Shown here: piece by piece, positions 6,917 to 16,258 of the stretch
Position numbering within the stretch: the stretch's first letter is position 1
Layout: the number at the start of each line of letters is the position of its first letter
Assembly (NCBI GenBank): GCA_046349155.1
Contig: JAXMCW010000003.1
Span: 620,001 to 684,000, forward strand
Length of the DNA: 64,000 nucleotides
Reading direction: 5' to 3'
Origin: Alsobacter sp046349155
GTDB lineage: Bacteria > Pseudomonadota > Alphaproteobacteria > Rhizobiales > Beijerinckiaceae
The notes under the pieces: model-generated
Databases searched by the model: none
Told to the model about the DNA's origin: nothing
Seen by the model: the letters and a program-made list of their open reading frames with translations, nothing else
Made by a program: the position numbers and the translations under genes

Positions 6917-9625
6917 TCAGAGCGAGCGCTTCACCTCCTCGACGCGGTAGCACTCGATGATGTCGCCCTCGCGCATGTCCTGGTAGTTCTCGAAGGCCAT
7001 GCCGCATTCCTGGCCCGACGGAACCTCCTTGACCTCGTCCTTGAAGCGCTTGAGCGTCGAGAGCTTGCCCTCGTGGATGACGACGTTGTCGCGGATGAGG
7101 CGCACATTGGCGCCGCGCTCGACGCGGCCGTCCTGCACGAGGCAGCCCGCCACCTTGCCCACCTTGGACACGGCGAAGACCTGAAGGATGCGGGCCTCGC
7201 CGAGTCTTTCCTCGCGCAGCGTCGGCGCGAGAAGGCCGGACATGGCCTGCTTCACGTCGTCCACCAGGTCGTAGATGATGTTGTAGTAGCGGATCTCGAT
7301 GCCCGCGCGCTCGGCGGCGTCGCGCGCCTCCTTGTTGGCGCGGACGTTGAAGCCGATCACCACGGCGCCCGAGGCCTCGGCCAGCGTGATGTCGCTCTCG
7401 TTGATGCCGCCGGCGCCCGCATGGATGATGCGTGCGGCGACCTCCTCGGTGCCGAGCTTCTCCAGCGCCCCGACGATGGCCTCGACGGAGCCCTGCACGT
7501 CGCCCTTGACGAGCAGCGGGAACTCCTTGCGGCCGGCCGTCTTGAGCTGGCTCATCATGTCCGCGAGCGAGCCGCGGGCATTGCCGGCGCGCGCGGCCAG
7601 GCGGTCGCGCTTCTGGCGCTGGCGGTAGTCGGTGATCTCGCGGGCGCGGGCCTCGTTCTCGACCACCGCGACGCGGTCGCCCGCCTCCGGGGCGCCGTTG
7701 AAGCCGAGGATCTCGACCGGCACGGAGGGGCCGGCCTGCGTCACCTGCGCGCCGAGGTCGGAGAGGAGCGCGCGCACGCGGCCCCACTCGGACCCGGCCA
7801 CGACGATGTCGCCGACCTTGAGCGTGCCGCGCTGCACGAGCACCGTGGCCACGGGGCCGCGGCCGCGATCGAGCTTGGCCTCGATCACCGTGCCCTCGGC
7901 GGCACGCGTCGGGTCGGCCTTGAGCTCGAGCACCTCGGACTGCAGGGCGATCGCCTCGAGCAGCTTGTCGAGGTTGATCCGCTTGGTGGCGGAGACCTCG
8001 ACCTCGAGCGTGTCGCCGCCCATGGTCTCGACCTGAACCTCGTGCTGGAGGAGCTCGGTCTTGACCCGCTCGGGCTTGGCGTCGGGCTTGTCGATCTTGT
8101 TGATCGCCACGATCATCGGCACCTTGGCCGCCTTGGCGTGGTTGATGGCCTCGATCGTCTGCGGCATGACGCCGTCATCCGCCGCCACCACCAGCACCAC
8201 GATGTCCGTCACCTTGGCGCCGCGGGCGCGCATGGCGGTGAAGGCCGCGTGGCCCGGCGTGTCGATGAAGGTGATCTTGCTGCCGAGCGGCGAGGTCACC
8301 TGGTAGGCGCCGATGTGCTGCGTGATGCCGCCCGCTTCGCCCGAGACCACGTTGGTGTGGCGGATGGCGTCGAGCAGCGAGGTCTTGCCGTGGTCGACAT
8401 GGCCCATGATGGTCACGACCGGCGGGCGCGACTCCACGTGCGCGTCGACGTCGGGCGTGTCGAACAGGCCCTCCTCGACGTCGGACTCCGCGACGCGCTT
8501 GACGGTGTGGCCGAATTCCTCGGCGATGAGCTGGGCGGTGTCCGCGTCGATCACGTCGGTGATCTTGTGGAACTGGCCCTCCTTCATCAGGAAGCGGATC
8601 ACGTCGACGCCGCGTTCCGTCATGCGGTTGGCGAGTTCCTGGATGGTGATCGTCTCGGGGACGACGACCTCGCGGGCGATCTTCTCCTTGGGCTCGTTCG
8701 AGGCGTGCCCCTTGAGGCGCTGCGTGCGGCGGCGGAAGGCCGCCACCGAGCGCGTGCGCTCCTCCTGGTCCGAGGTGGCCGTGGTCACCGTGAGGCGGCC
8801 GCGGCTCTTCTCGCCGCCGCGGGTGCGCTCGGGCTTGGGCGGCGTGATCACCTTGGTCGGCATGCCCGGACGGCGGATGACGCGCTTGGTCTCCTCCTCG
8901 TCCATGTCGGGCGTGATCACGCGCGGCGAGGGCGGGGCGGCGGGACGGCGCACGATGGAGGGCGAGGCGGGCTCGCCGGGACGCGCGGTGCGGGCATCGG
9001 CGGGCTGTTCGCCCAGCCGGCGCTTGGCCTCGTCCTCGGCCTTGCGCTTGACCTCGTCCTCGCGGCGGTGGCGGGCCTCCTCCTCGCGCTTGCGCGCCTC
9101 GGCCGCCTCGCGCTCCTGGCGCTCGCGCGACTCGCGCTCGACCCGGACCCGGGCGTCGATCTCGGCCTGGCGGCGCTCCTCCTCCTCGCGGCGGCGGGCC
9201 TCGACGAGCGCCATGGCGCGCGCGTCCCGCTCGTCCTCGGTGAGGGTGCGCAGCACGACGCCGCTCGGCCGCGTGGACGGCGACGAGGCGGGGCGGCCCT
9301 GCTGGGCCGCGGGCGTGGCGCGGCCGCCGGCGGGCGGCGGCGGCGGCGGGGCGACGCGGGGCGGGGCGCTGGGGGCCGAGCGCACGGGAGCGGCCGGAGC
9401 CGGCGCGGCGGACGCCGCGGGCGCGGCCGGAGCCGGGGCGACGCCCTCGGGCTTGCCCTCGCCGGGGCCGATCACGCGGCGCTTCACCTTCTCGACCACG
9501 ACCGCCTTCGAACGCCCGTGCGAGAAGCTCTGGCGTACGACGCCCTGCTCGACGGGGCGCTTCAGGCTGAGGGTCTTGGACGGGACGCTGAGCGTCTTGT
9601 CGCCGCTATTCTTCGTGTCAGTCAT
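6917..9625 (-). CDS. infB: Translation initiation factor IF-2
   Basis: 902 residues. IF-2 is the GTPase that places initiator fMet-tRNA on the ribosome. The N-terminal 320 or so residues are low-complexity: an alphaproteobacterial leader with S-L-K-R-P-V, an Ala/Pro-rich part, then a long charged coiled coil rich in Glu/Arg. The IF2_N domain follows (T-I-Q-E-L-A-N-R-M). The G domain has G-H-V-D-H-G-K-T near residues 407-414, D-T-P-G-H and N-K-I-D, followed by domains II-IV. ATG 9625 overlaps the end of ylxR by 8 bases, so the two are translationally coupled. Confidence 0.98.
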   Translation of the reverse strand: MTDTKNSGDKTLSVPSKTLSLKRPVEQGVVRQSFSHGRSKAVVVEKVKRRVIGPGEGKPEGVAPAPAAPAASAAPAPAAPVRSAPSAPPRVAPPPPPPAGGRATPAAQQGRPASSPSTRPSGVVLRTLTEDERDARAMALVEARRREEEERRQAEIDARVRVERESRERQEREAAEARKREEEARHRREDEVKRKAEDEAKRRLGEQPADARTARPGEPASPSIVRRPAAPPSPRVITPDMDEEETKRVIRRPGMPTKVITPPKPERTRGGEKSRGRLTVTTATSDQEERTRSVAAFRRRTQRLKGHASNEPKEKIAREVVVPETITIQELANRMTERGVDVIRFLMKEGQFHKITDVIDADTAQLIAEEFGHTVKRVAESDVEEGLFDTPDVDAHVESRPPVVTIMGHVDHGKTSLLDAIRHTNVVSGEAGGITQHIGAYQVTSPLGSKITFIDTPGHAAFTAMRARGAKVTDIVVLVVAADDGVMPQTIEAINHAKAAKVPMIVAINKIDKPDAKPERVKTELLQHEVQVETMGGDTLEVEVSATKRINLDKLLEAIALQSEVLELKADPTRAAEGTVIEAKLDRGRGPVATVLVQRGTLKVGDIVVAGSEWGRVRALLSDLGAQVTQAGPSVPVEILGFNGAPEAGDRVAVVENEARAREITDYRQRQKRDRLAARAGNARGSLADMMSQLKTAGRKEFPLLVKGDVQGSVEAIVGALEKLGTEEVAARIIHAGAGGINESDITLAEASGAVVIGFNVRANKEARDAAERAGIEIRYYNIIYDLVDDVKQAMSGLLAPTLREERLGEARILQVFAVSKVGKVAGCLVQDGRVERGANVRLIRDNVVIHEGKLSTLKRFKDEVKEVPSGQECGMAFENYQDMREGDIIECYRVEEVKRSL

Positions 9626-10394
9626 TCCGCTCGCTGTCCTGCCGCTCTGCTGTGGTCCGGTCTTCGGCCGGGCCCATCGTCGTTCGCGGGTCTTGGCTCG
9701 GTGTCGTGGTCGTCATGTCCGCCGCGGGGCCAGCGACCGGCTGCGTCGCCGGCCCGCCACCGCGGTAGCGCTCCAAAGCCCGGAAGCGCGCCAGGCAGGC
9801 GCGGCTCGCGGACCCTTTCATGAGCGCTGCATGTATCACATGTGACCGTCCCAATGCCAAACCCAATTCAGAAGATTCCAGGCCATCGACGACCGGGATC
9901 ATCCGTTCTCTCTCGCCGTAGCGCCGGCGCAGCGCCTGGGCGATCTTCCTCACCCCGTCGGCCGCCGCGTCCCGCGCCTGGATCACGCCCTCGACCGCGC
10001 CGCTCCCGATGGCCGCCTCGACCTTCGCGAACCCGCTCGCCACCTGCCCCGCCTTGTTGGCGAGGCTCAAACTCTCGCGCGCCCAGCGCACCAGGAGCGC
10101 CTCGATCTCGTCCGCCAGCCCCGGCGGGACCACCACCGAGGCCTTGAGGCTGCGGCCGAAGGCCCGGCGCCTCACCGCCTCGCCGACGGCCTCGCGCGTC
10201 GCCGTCACCCAGACGCCCCGGCCGGGGAGCTTGTGCCTGAGGTCGGGGGCCAGCACGTCGCCGGGGCCGACCACGAAGCGGATGAGCTCTTCGACGGGCT
10301 TCACCGCGCGGGTGGCGACGCACAGGCGATGGGGTCCCGACTGGGGCCCCTCGTCCTCGCTCGCCGCCGTCCCGCTCACCTCCTCCGGCGTCAT
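9618..10394 (-). CDS. YlxR/RnpM-like RNA-binding protein fused to an L7Ae-like domain
   Basis: 258 residues. The N-terminal half is a YlxR (DUF448) domain: R-L-C-V-A-T-R, then L-I-R-F-V, and K-L-P-G-R-G-V-W with a Thr/Arg-rich end. The second part (about residues 100-195) looks like an L7Ae/YlxQ-type RNA-binding fold: N-K-A-G-Q-V-A-S-G, A-R-D-A-A-A-D-G, and a final S-H-V-I-H-A-A-L. In Firmicutes these are two separate genes, ylxR and ylxQ, in the nusA-infB operon; here they are one polypeptide in the same place. The C-terminal 50 residues are polar, Thr/Pro-rich and probably disordered. It lies 22 bases or less from nusA. Confidence 0.9.
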   Translation of the reverse strand: MTPEEVSGTAASEDEGPQSGPHRLCVATRAVKPVEELIRFVVGPGDVLAPDLRHKLPGRGVWVTATREAVGEAVRRRAFGRSLKASVVVPPGLADEIEALLVRWARESLSLANKAGQVASGFAKVEAAIGSGAVEGVIQARDAAADGVRKIAQALRRRYGERERMIPVVDGLESSELGLALGRSHVIHAALMKGSASRACLARFRALERYRGGGPATQPVAGPAADMTTTTPSQDPRTTMGPAEDRTTAERQDSERND

Positions 10395-10416
10395 CGCCGT
10401 GCCGGCGCCGTCCCGC

Positions 10417-12012
10417 TCAGGACGCCGCCGCCTCCTCTTCCACCGCCTCGTCCTCGGCGGGAGCCTGCGGCTCGATCCAGCCCGCCTTGACGCGCGCGGC
10501 CATGATCATGGCCTCGGCCTCCTCGCGGGAGACCTCGACGCCGTCGAGGAAGCCCGCATGGCGCGTGGTCTCGCCGCCCTTGCGCTCGGTCCAGCCCACC
10601 AGGTCGTCCGTGGCGCAGCCGGCGAGGTCCTCGACCGTCTTCACCTCGTTCTCGCCGAGCTTGACGAGCATCTCGGTGGTGACGCCGTCGACCTCCTTGA
10701 GCTCGTCGGCGACGCCGAGCTCGATGCGGCGGGCGTCGTACTCGGCCTCGATGCGGGCCAGGTAGTCGCGGGCGCGGCTCTGGATCTCCTGCGCCGTGTC
10801 CTCGTCGAAGCCCTCGATGGAGGCGAGCTCGGCGATCTCGACATAGGCGAGCTCCTCGACGGAGCGGAAGCCCTCGGAGGCGAGCAGCTGGCCGACGACC
10901 TCGTCCACGTCCAGCGCCTCCATGAAGATGGCGGTGCGGCTCTGGAACTCCTTCTGGCGGCGCTCGGATTCCTCGGCTTCCGTCAGGATGTCGATGTCCC
11001 AGCCGGTGAGCTGCGAGGCGAGGCGCACGTTCTGGCCGCGGCGGCCGATGGCCAGGCTCAGCTGGTCGTCCGGCACCACGACCTCGATGCGCTCGGCGTC
11101 CTCGTCGAGCACGACCTTGGCCACCTCGGCCGGCTGCAGGGCGTTGACGATGAAGGTGGCGACGTCGGGCGACCAGGGGATGATGTCGATCTTCTCGCCC
11201 TGCAGCTCGCCGACCACCGCCTGCACGCGCGAGCCGCGCATGCCGACGCAGGCGCCGACGGGATCGATGGAGCTGTCGCGGGAGATCACGGCGATCTTGG
11301 CGCGCGAGCCGGGATCGCGGGCGACGGCCTTCACCTCGATGATGCCGTCATAGATCTCCGGCACCTCCTGGGCGAAGAGCTTCGCCATGAACTGGGGATG
11401 GGTGCGCGACAGGAAGATCTGCGGGCCGCGCTGCTCGCGGCGCACGTCGTAGACGTAGGCGCGGATGCGGTCGCCGGGGCGGAAGGCCTCGCGCGGGATC
11501 AGTTCGTCGCGGCGCACGATGCCCTCGCCGCGGCCGAGGTCCACGATGACGTTGCCGTACTCGGCGCGCTTGACGACGCCGTTCACGATCTCGCCGATGC
11601 GGTCCTTGTATTCCTCGTATTGCCGGTCGCGCTCGGCCTCGCGAACCTTCTGCACGATGACCTGCTTGGCCGACTGGGCGGCGATGCGGCCGAGGTCGAA
11701 GGGCGGCAGCTTGTCGGCGATGGCGTCGCCCACCTGCGCGGCGGGGTTGGAGCGCTTGGCGTCCTCGAGCGCGATCTCGACCGCCGGGTTCTCGACGCGG
11801 TCGACGACCTGCAGGTGCCGCCACAGGCGCAGCTCGCCGGTGCGCGGGTCGATCTCCGCCTTCACGTCCGTCTCCGTGCCGTAGCGCGACCGGGCCGCCT
11901 TGGCGTAGGCGTCCTCCATCGCGGCGAGCACGATCTGGCGGTCGATGACCTTCTCGCGGGCGACGGCGTCCGCGATCTGCAAGAGTTCGAGCCTGTTGGC
12001 GCTCACGGCCAT
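10417..12012 (-). CDS. nusA: Transcription termination/antitermination factor NusA
   Basis: 531 residues. NusA binds RNA polymerase and modulates pausing, termination and antitermination. Domain order is the N-terminal polymerase-binding domain (M-A-V-S-A-N-R-L-E-L-L), an S1 domain (G-V-V-K-R-A-E-Y-G-N), two KH domains (V-G-A-C-V-G-M-R-G-S; A-I-G-R-R-G-Q-N-V) and acidic helix-hairpin-helix repeats at the C-terminus, with a Glu/Ala-rich tail. I chose ATG 12012 because GGGAG lies 8 bases upstream; a GTG at 12021 overlapping the rimP stop is the alternative. rimP-nusA-ylxR-infB is the universal operon order. Confidence 0.97.
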   Translation of the reverse strand: MAVSANRLELLQIADAVAREKVIDRQIVLAAMEDAYAKAARSRYGTETDVKAEIDPRTGELRLWRHLQVVDRVENPAVEIALEDAKRSNPAAQVGDAIADKLPPFDLGRIAAQSAKQVIVQKVREAERDRQYEEYKDRIGEIVNGVVKRAEYGNVIVDLGRGEGIVRRDELIPREAFRPGDRIRAYVYDVRREQRGPQIFLSRTHPQFMAKLFAQEVPEIYDGIIEVKAVARDPGSRAKIAVISRDSSIDPVGACVGMRGSRVQAVVGELQGEKIDIIPWSPDVATFIVNALQPAEVAKVVLDEDAERIEVVVPDDQLSLAIGRRGQNVRLASQLTGWDIDILTEAEESERRQKEFQSRTAIFMEALDVDEVVGQLLASEGFRSVEELAYVEIAELASIEGFDEDTAQEIQSRARDYLARIEAEYDARRIELGVADELKEVDGVTTEMLVKLGENEVKTVEDLAGCATDDLVGWTERKGGETTRHAGFLDGVEVSREEAEAMIMAARVKAGWIEPQAPAEDEAVEEEAAAS

Positions 12013-12017
12013 GGAAG

Positions 12018-12818
12018 TCACTCCCTTCCTGTCTTCCTCGGCGGCTTCGGGCCCTTGGGCCGCTTGAACAGCGAGGATCTCGATTTCGACTTGGCTTCGC
12101 GCGGCCCGCCCTCCGGCGGGGCCTTGCGGCCATTGACGCCAAGACCGGGTCCGAAGCGGCGGCGCGGCGCGGGCGCCTCGTCGCCGTCAGTCTCCCCGTC
12201 CGTCTCTCCCGGGCCGCCCTCGCCGAGGTCAGCCTCGTCGGCGAGGTCGGCCTCGTCGCGGCCGGCGGCCTTCAGCGCGGCCTTGCCGCGGCGCAGCGAC
12301 TCGCGGACCAGCGCATCGGTGAGCACCAGCCTGGCCTCGCCGATGTCGGCGAGCGGCAGGGTCACCCTGGCCTCCTCGTCGGGGCGGGCGTCGGTGCGCT
12401 CGATGATCGCGGCCGCGCCCTCCACGCCCAGGACGACGCCGCGGAAGCGCTTGCGGCCCTCGTGCGGCGCGGCCATTTCGAGCTTGGCCTCGTGGCCCGC
12501 CCAGCGCGTGAAGTCGGAGGCGCGCACCAGCGGCCGGTCGATCCCCGGCGAGGAGATCTCGAGGTGATAGGCGCGGCCCACGGGATCGTCCACGTCGAGG
12601 GCCGGCGACACGCCGCGGCTGACGGCCTCGCAGTCCTCGACCGTCATCGTGCCGTCCGGCCGCTCGGCCATGATCTGCACGGTGCAGCCGTTCTGCCCGG
12701 TGACGCGGACCCGCACGAGCCGGAAGCCGAGATCATGCAGCGTGGGCTCGACGATCGCGCCCACGCGCGCGGCGACGCCGCCGTCCACGATCAGTCTGGG
12801 TTCGTCGAGGTCCGACAC
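12018..12818 (-). CDS. rimP: Ribosome maturation factor RimP with a long charged tail
   Basis: 266 residues. RimP is needed for 30S assembly. The N-terminal 180 residues carry the family pattern: V-E-P-T-L-H-D-L-G-F, the M-T-V-E-D-C-E-A-V-S-R segment, and Y-H-L-E-I-S-S-P-G-I-D-R-P-L. The remaining 80 or so residues are extra compared with typical RimP: an acidic stretch with repeated D-E-A-D-L and E-T-D-G, then a Lys/Arg/Pro-rich end. The start is GTG 12818. It is first in the rimP-nusA-ylxR-infB operon; its promoter should lie in 12819-13064. Confidence 0.95.
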   Translation of the reverse strand: MSDLDEPRLIVDGGVAARVGAIVEPTLHDLGFRLVRVRVTGQNGCTVQIMAERPDGTMTVEDCEAVSRGVSPALDVDDPVGRAYHLEISSPGIDRPLVRASDFTRWAGHEAKLEMAAPHEGRKRFRGVVLGVEGAAAIIERTDARPDEEARVTLPLADIGEARLVLTDALVRESLRRGKAALKAAGRDEADLADEADLGEGGPGETDGETDGDEAPAPRRRFGPGLGVNGRKAPPEGGPREAKSKSRSSLFKRPKGPKPPRKTGRE

Positions 12819-13064
12819 GCGGTCGCTGGTCCTGTCCTGCCGATGGCGCTAAGCCGAAAAGAGCGGGTCCCGGGGGGCCCACTCTCCCAATGCGATAGTC
12901 ATCGCGATGAGATGTCTTGGATGGCGCTCGTATACGCGCATCCGCCTTGCGGCGCAAGGGGCGGCAAGCCCTCAGCCAGTTACGATCTTCGGTAGCATTT
13001 TTGCAGCGATACACTCTTTAGTGAGAAACATGGGTCATGGTGAACCCTGTTTCAGGGGCCCGTG

Positions 13065-14153
13065 ATGCAGCCATTCCAGTCCTTGGTCAGGGATGTCGAG
13101 CAGTCGATGGCCAGCGGCGAGGACAGCCGCCGGGTCGAGACCTTGCGTCGACTGACCACCCTTTTCATCGAGCAGTCGCCCAATCTCGGCGAGGACCATG
13201 TCGGCGTCTTCGACGAGGTGATCAGCCGCCTCGCCGGCCAGATCGAGTTCCGCGCCCGGGTCGAATTGGCCGAACGGCTGGCGGACGTGCAGAACGCGCC
13301 GAAGAAGACGGTGCGCGACCTCGCCTTCGACGAGGACATCGCCATCGCCCGGCCGGTGATCGAGCGGTCCGTCCGGCTCGACGAATCCGACCTCGTCGCC
13401 ATCGCCAGCCAGCGGGGCCAGGACCACATGCTGGCCATGTCCGGCCGGCGCGACCTCACCGCCGCGGTCACCGACGTGCTGGTGGTGCGCGGCGACGAGA
13501 CCGTGCTGCGCAAGGTGGCCCGCAACGACACGGCCCGCTTCTCGGAGATGGGCTTCGGCACGATGGTGAAGCGCGCCGAGGCCGACCATGAGCTGCAATC
13601 CATCCTGACGGCGCGGCCGGACATCCCGATCCACCACGTCAACACGCTGATCCAGGCCGCCAAGGAGGTCGCCCGCCGCGAGATGATGGCGGACCTCAGC
13701 GGCTCCGAGGACCTGCTGCGGCAGGCGCTCGACGTGGGCGCCCAGGCGGTGGCGGAAGGCGGCGGCGAGGTCGCGGCGATCGACTTCACGGGCTGCTCGG
13801 CCCGCGTCGACGCCATGGAGGCGGCCGGCGAACTCAGCGAGGACAAGGTCCAGAAGCTCCTCAAGGAGGACCGCCTCGCCGACGCGATCGTGGCGATCGG
13901 GCGGCTGGCGCAGCTCTCCACCGAGGTGGTCGCCAACGCCTACAGCGCTCCGAGCTACGACCCGATGCTGTTCATCGTGCGCGGCTCGCGCATGGGTTGG
14001 CCGACCTTCAAGCTCCTGCTCAACGCGAAGGCCGGCAAGGCGGCGCCGCAGGCCTTGCTGAAGGCGGCCTTCGCCAGCTTCGAGGGGCTGTCGGTGCCGA
14101 CGGCGCAGCGCGTGATGCGCTTCGTCTCGACCCGCTCGAAGATCAAGGCCTGA
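13065..14153 (+). CDS. DUF2336 family protein, first of a tandem pair
   Basis: 362 residues. ATG 13065 follows AGGGG at 7 bases; the GTG just before it is less likely. The protein is almost entirely helical with no signal peptide or membrane segment, and matches the DUF2336 pattern: V-F-D-E-V, R-V-E-L-A-E-R-L-A-D, A-R-P-V-I-E-R-S, L-T-A-A-V-T-D-V-L and a C-terminal P-T-A-Q-R-V-M-R-F. The repeating helix pairs resemble a HEAT-like solenoid, suggesting protein binding. No function is established for the family as far as I know. The next gene is a clear paralogue. It is transcribed divergently from rimP. Confidence 0.85.
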   Translation: MQPFQSLVRDVEQSMASGEDSRRVETLRRLTTLFIEQSPNLGEDHVGVFDEVISRLAGQIEFRARVELAERLADVQNAPKKTVRDLAFDEDIAIARPVIERSVRLDESDLVAIASQRGQDHMLAMSGRRDLTAAVTDVLVVRGDETVLRKVARNDTARFSEMGFGTMVKRAEADHELQSILTARPDIPIHHVNTLIQAAKEVARREMMADLSGSEDLLRQALDVGAQAVAEGGGEVAAIDFTGCSARVDAMEAAGELSEDKVQKLLKEDRLADAIVAIGRLAQLSTEVVANAYSAPSYDPMLFIVRGSRMGWPTFKLLLNAKAGKAAPQALLKAAFASFEGLSVPTAQRVMRFVSTRSKIKA

Positions 14154-14307
14154 ACGGCCCGCCGCGCGCCGCCGCGCCGGGCGGGCGGCCGGGCCCGCCG
14201 GCGCTTCGCCCCAAGAACGCCATCAGGCGTCGGGGCAAATTGAGCGGAACGGCTTAAACGTTCCGCCAGAGGGCCCGCACTAGGGTCAGGGGGAAGGAAA
14301 GGCGTCC

Positions 14308-15465
14308 ATGACGACCACGCAGTCCCCCCTCACCCAGGCGCTCGCACACGACATCGCGGCGACGCTCCAGGCCAGCCCCGGCCGCTCCGCGGAAGCGGTG
14401 CAGCGCATCGCCGACCTGTTTGCGCGCGATTGCCCCCGCTATTCCAGCGACCATCTCGCCGTGTTCGACGACGTGCTGGGCCTGCTCGTCGCCCGCATCG
14501 AGGAACAGGCCCGCGCCGAGCTCGCCGACCGCCTGGCCGACCTGCCGCAGGCGCCGCCGCGCGTGCTGCGGACGCTCGCCCATGACGAGATCGCAGTGGC
14601 CCGTCCGCTCCTGACGCGCTCCACGCTGCTCTCCGACGACGACCTGATCGAGGTCGCGGTGGCCCGCGGCCACGGCCACATGACGGCGATCGCGGCGCGG
14701 CGCGGCCTGAGCGCCGCCGTGACCGACGTGCTCGTGGAGCGTGGCGACCGCGGCGTGCTGCACGGCGTCGCCTCCAACCACACGGCGGCGTTCTCGCCCT
14801 TCGGCTTCGGCGCGCTCGTGACGCGCTGCAAGGACGACGACGCCCTGCAGCTCGTCGTCGGGCATCGTCCGGACCTGCCGATCGACCACCTGCGCGAGCT
14901 GGTTCGCCAGGCCAAGGACGTGGTGCGCGACCGCCTGCAGGCCACCGTCGACCGGCGCTCGCTCGGCCTCATCGAGGGCGCGCTCGACGCCGGCGCGCGG
15001 CGCGTGACGGCCGACACGATCACGGCCATGGCGGAGTTTCCGAGCGTTCCCGAGGGCGACGCCCTGCGCCGCTTCGAGCGTGGCGAGCTCGACGAGGGCG
15101 CGGTCCTCGCCTATGCCCAGGAGGGCCGCCCGGTCGACGTGACCGTGGCGCTCGCCCTGCTCGCCAAGCTGCCCATGCGGCTGGCGGAGCGGATCTTCAC
15201 GGAGATGCAGGACGACCTGCTGCTCCTCGTCGCGCGCGCGCTCGGCTTCAAGTGGCAGACCGTTGCCGCCTTGCGCACCCTCAAGGCGCGCTCGATCAAC
15301 AAGCCCGCCAACTTGTCGCAGCTCCAGGCCAATTTCGACAACCTGAGTCCTCAGACGGCGCAGCGGGTGCTGCGCTTCCTGCATGCGCGCGACAGCCTCT
15401 CGGCGGAGCGGAAGGAGCCGGCGCGAGGGTCCGGGACCGCCGCGGCCGAGCGGGCTTACCTGTAA
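14308..15465 (+). CDS. DUF2336 family protein, second of a tandem pair
   Basis: 385 residues, ATG 14308 with GGAAAGG upstream. It aligns over its whole length with the preceding protein: V-F-D-D-V, A-E-L-A-D-R-L-A-D, A-R-P-L-L-T-R-S, L-S-A-A-V-T-D-V-L-V and T-A-Q-R-V-L-R-F-L. The pair therefore arose by duplication but has diverged considerably. This copy has an extra polar C-terminal tail of about 20 residues. No signal peptide or membrane segment is present. The 154-base gap between them could hold a separate promoter. Function unknown; a scaffold or adaptor role is only inferred from the solenoid-like helices. Confidence 0.85.
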   Translation: MTTTQSPLTQALAHDIAATLQASPGRSAEAVQRIADLFARDCPRYSSDHLAVFDDVLGLLVARIEEQARAELADRLADLPQAPPRVLRTLAHDEIAVARPLLTRSTLLSDDDLIEVAVARGHGHMTAIAARRGLSAAVTDVLVERGDRGVLHGVASNHTAAFSPFGFGALVTRCKDDDALQLVVGHRPDLPIDHLRELVRQAKDVVRDRLQATVDRRSLGLIEGALDAGARRVTADTITAMAEFPSVPEGDALRRFERGELDEGAVLAYAQEGRPVDVTVALALLAKLPMRLAERIFTEMQDDLLLLVARALGFKWQTVAALRTLKARSINKPANLSQLQANFDNLSPQTAQRVLRFLHARDSLSAERKEPARGSGTAAAERAYL

Positions 15466-15511
15466 GGGCGTTCCATTCCGGTCGCGTCCGCGATCCGGGC
15501 TTCGACGGCCC

Positions 15512-15526
15512 CGTCCTTCGAGACAC
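15512..15526 (+). repeat. Possible fragment of the CCCTCATCCT-type palindromic element
   Basis: CGTCCTTCGAGACAC, followed shortly by GCATGCGG, resembles the inner arm of the full element at 6740-6878 (CGTCCTTCGGGACGC ... GCGCATGG). It lies in the convergent gap between the second DUF2336 gene and trmB. The other arm is not visible, so this may be a remnant. Confidence 0.3.
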
Positions 15527-15564
15527 AGCATGCGGAGACCGAGGCCGGCGCCGACGACCGGGCC

Positions 15565-16254
15565 CTAGAGCCGCACCGCCGTGATGTAGCTGGGGACGCG
15601 GCCCTCGCGCAGGGCCTTGGCCTCGTAGCGCGTGCCCGGCCAGCCCGGGAACGGCTTGCGCCAGTCGTCGGGCCGCGTGGCCGTCCAGGCGAAGTCGGGC
15701 GAGCGCATCAGCCGGCGCAAGGTCCAGCCGACATAATGGTCGATGTCGCTGGCGAAGTGGAACGTCGCGCCGGGCCGCGTGATCCGGGCGAGGCGCGCCA
15801 GCATGGCGTCCGAGACGAAGCGGCGCTTGTTGTGGCGGCGCTTGGGCCAGGGATCGGGATAAAGCAGGTAGACCCGCGACAGGCAGCCCGCCGGAAGCGC
15901 GTCGATCACCTCGCCGGCGTCTCCGTCATAGAGGCGGACATTGTCGAGCCCCCCGGCCTCGATGGCCGCCAGCAGCTTGGCCATGCCGTTGACGAAGGGC
16001 TCGCAGCCGAGGATGCCGACGCGCGGGTTCTCGCGCGCCCGCGCCACCAGGTGCTCGCCGCCGCCGAAGCCGATCTCGAGCCAGACCTCGTCCACCGCGC
16101 GCGGGAACAGGGCGGCCACGTCCGGCGGGAGGGCCTTGGGATCGAGCCGCAGGCGCGGCAGCAGGTCGTCGACGAGGCCCGCCTGCGCCGAGCGCAGGCG
16201 CTTGCCCTTGCGGCGGCCGAAAAACGCCCCCGCCCGGCGCTCGGGCTCGCTCAC
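15565..16254 (-). CDS. trmB: tRNA (guanine(46)-N7)-methyltransferase
   Basis: 229 residues from GTG 16254, 4 bases after the metK stop; the longer frame overlaps metK and lacks homology. The enzyme makes m7G46 in the tRNA variable loop using SAM. Motif I is W-L-E-I-G-F-G-G-G-E, and the family signature Y-P-D-P-W-P-K-R-R-H-N-K-R-R is present. The tail has W-P-G-T-R-Y-E. Being directly downstream of the SAM synthetase gene is a common alphaproteobacterial arrangement, probably one transcript. Confidence 0.96.
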   Translation of the reverse strand: MSEPERRAGAFFGRRKGKRLRSAQAGLVDDLLPRLRLDPKALPPDVAALFPRAVDEVWLEIGFGGGEHLVARARENPRVGILGCEPFVNGMAKLLAAIEAGGLDNVRLYDGDAGEVIDALPAGCLSRVYLLYPDPWPKRRHNKRRFVSDAMLARLARITRPGATFHFASDIDHYVGWTLRRLMRSPDFAWTATRPDDWRKPFPGWPGTRYEAKALREGRVPSYITAVRL

Positions 16255-16258
16255 GGCG

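Noticed and set aside
6881..9823. 980-codon open frame antisense to infB
   Set aside because: It has low-complexity composition made by reading infB backwards, with no start signal and no family features.
10009..12567. 852-codon open frame antisense to nusA and rimP
   Set aside because: It spans several real genes and their junctions, which a true gene would not do here.
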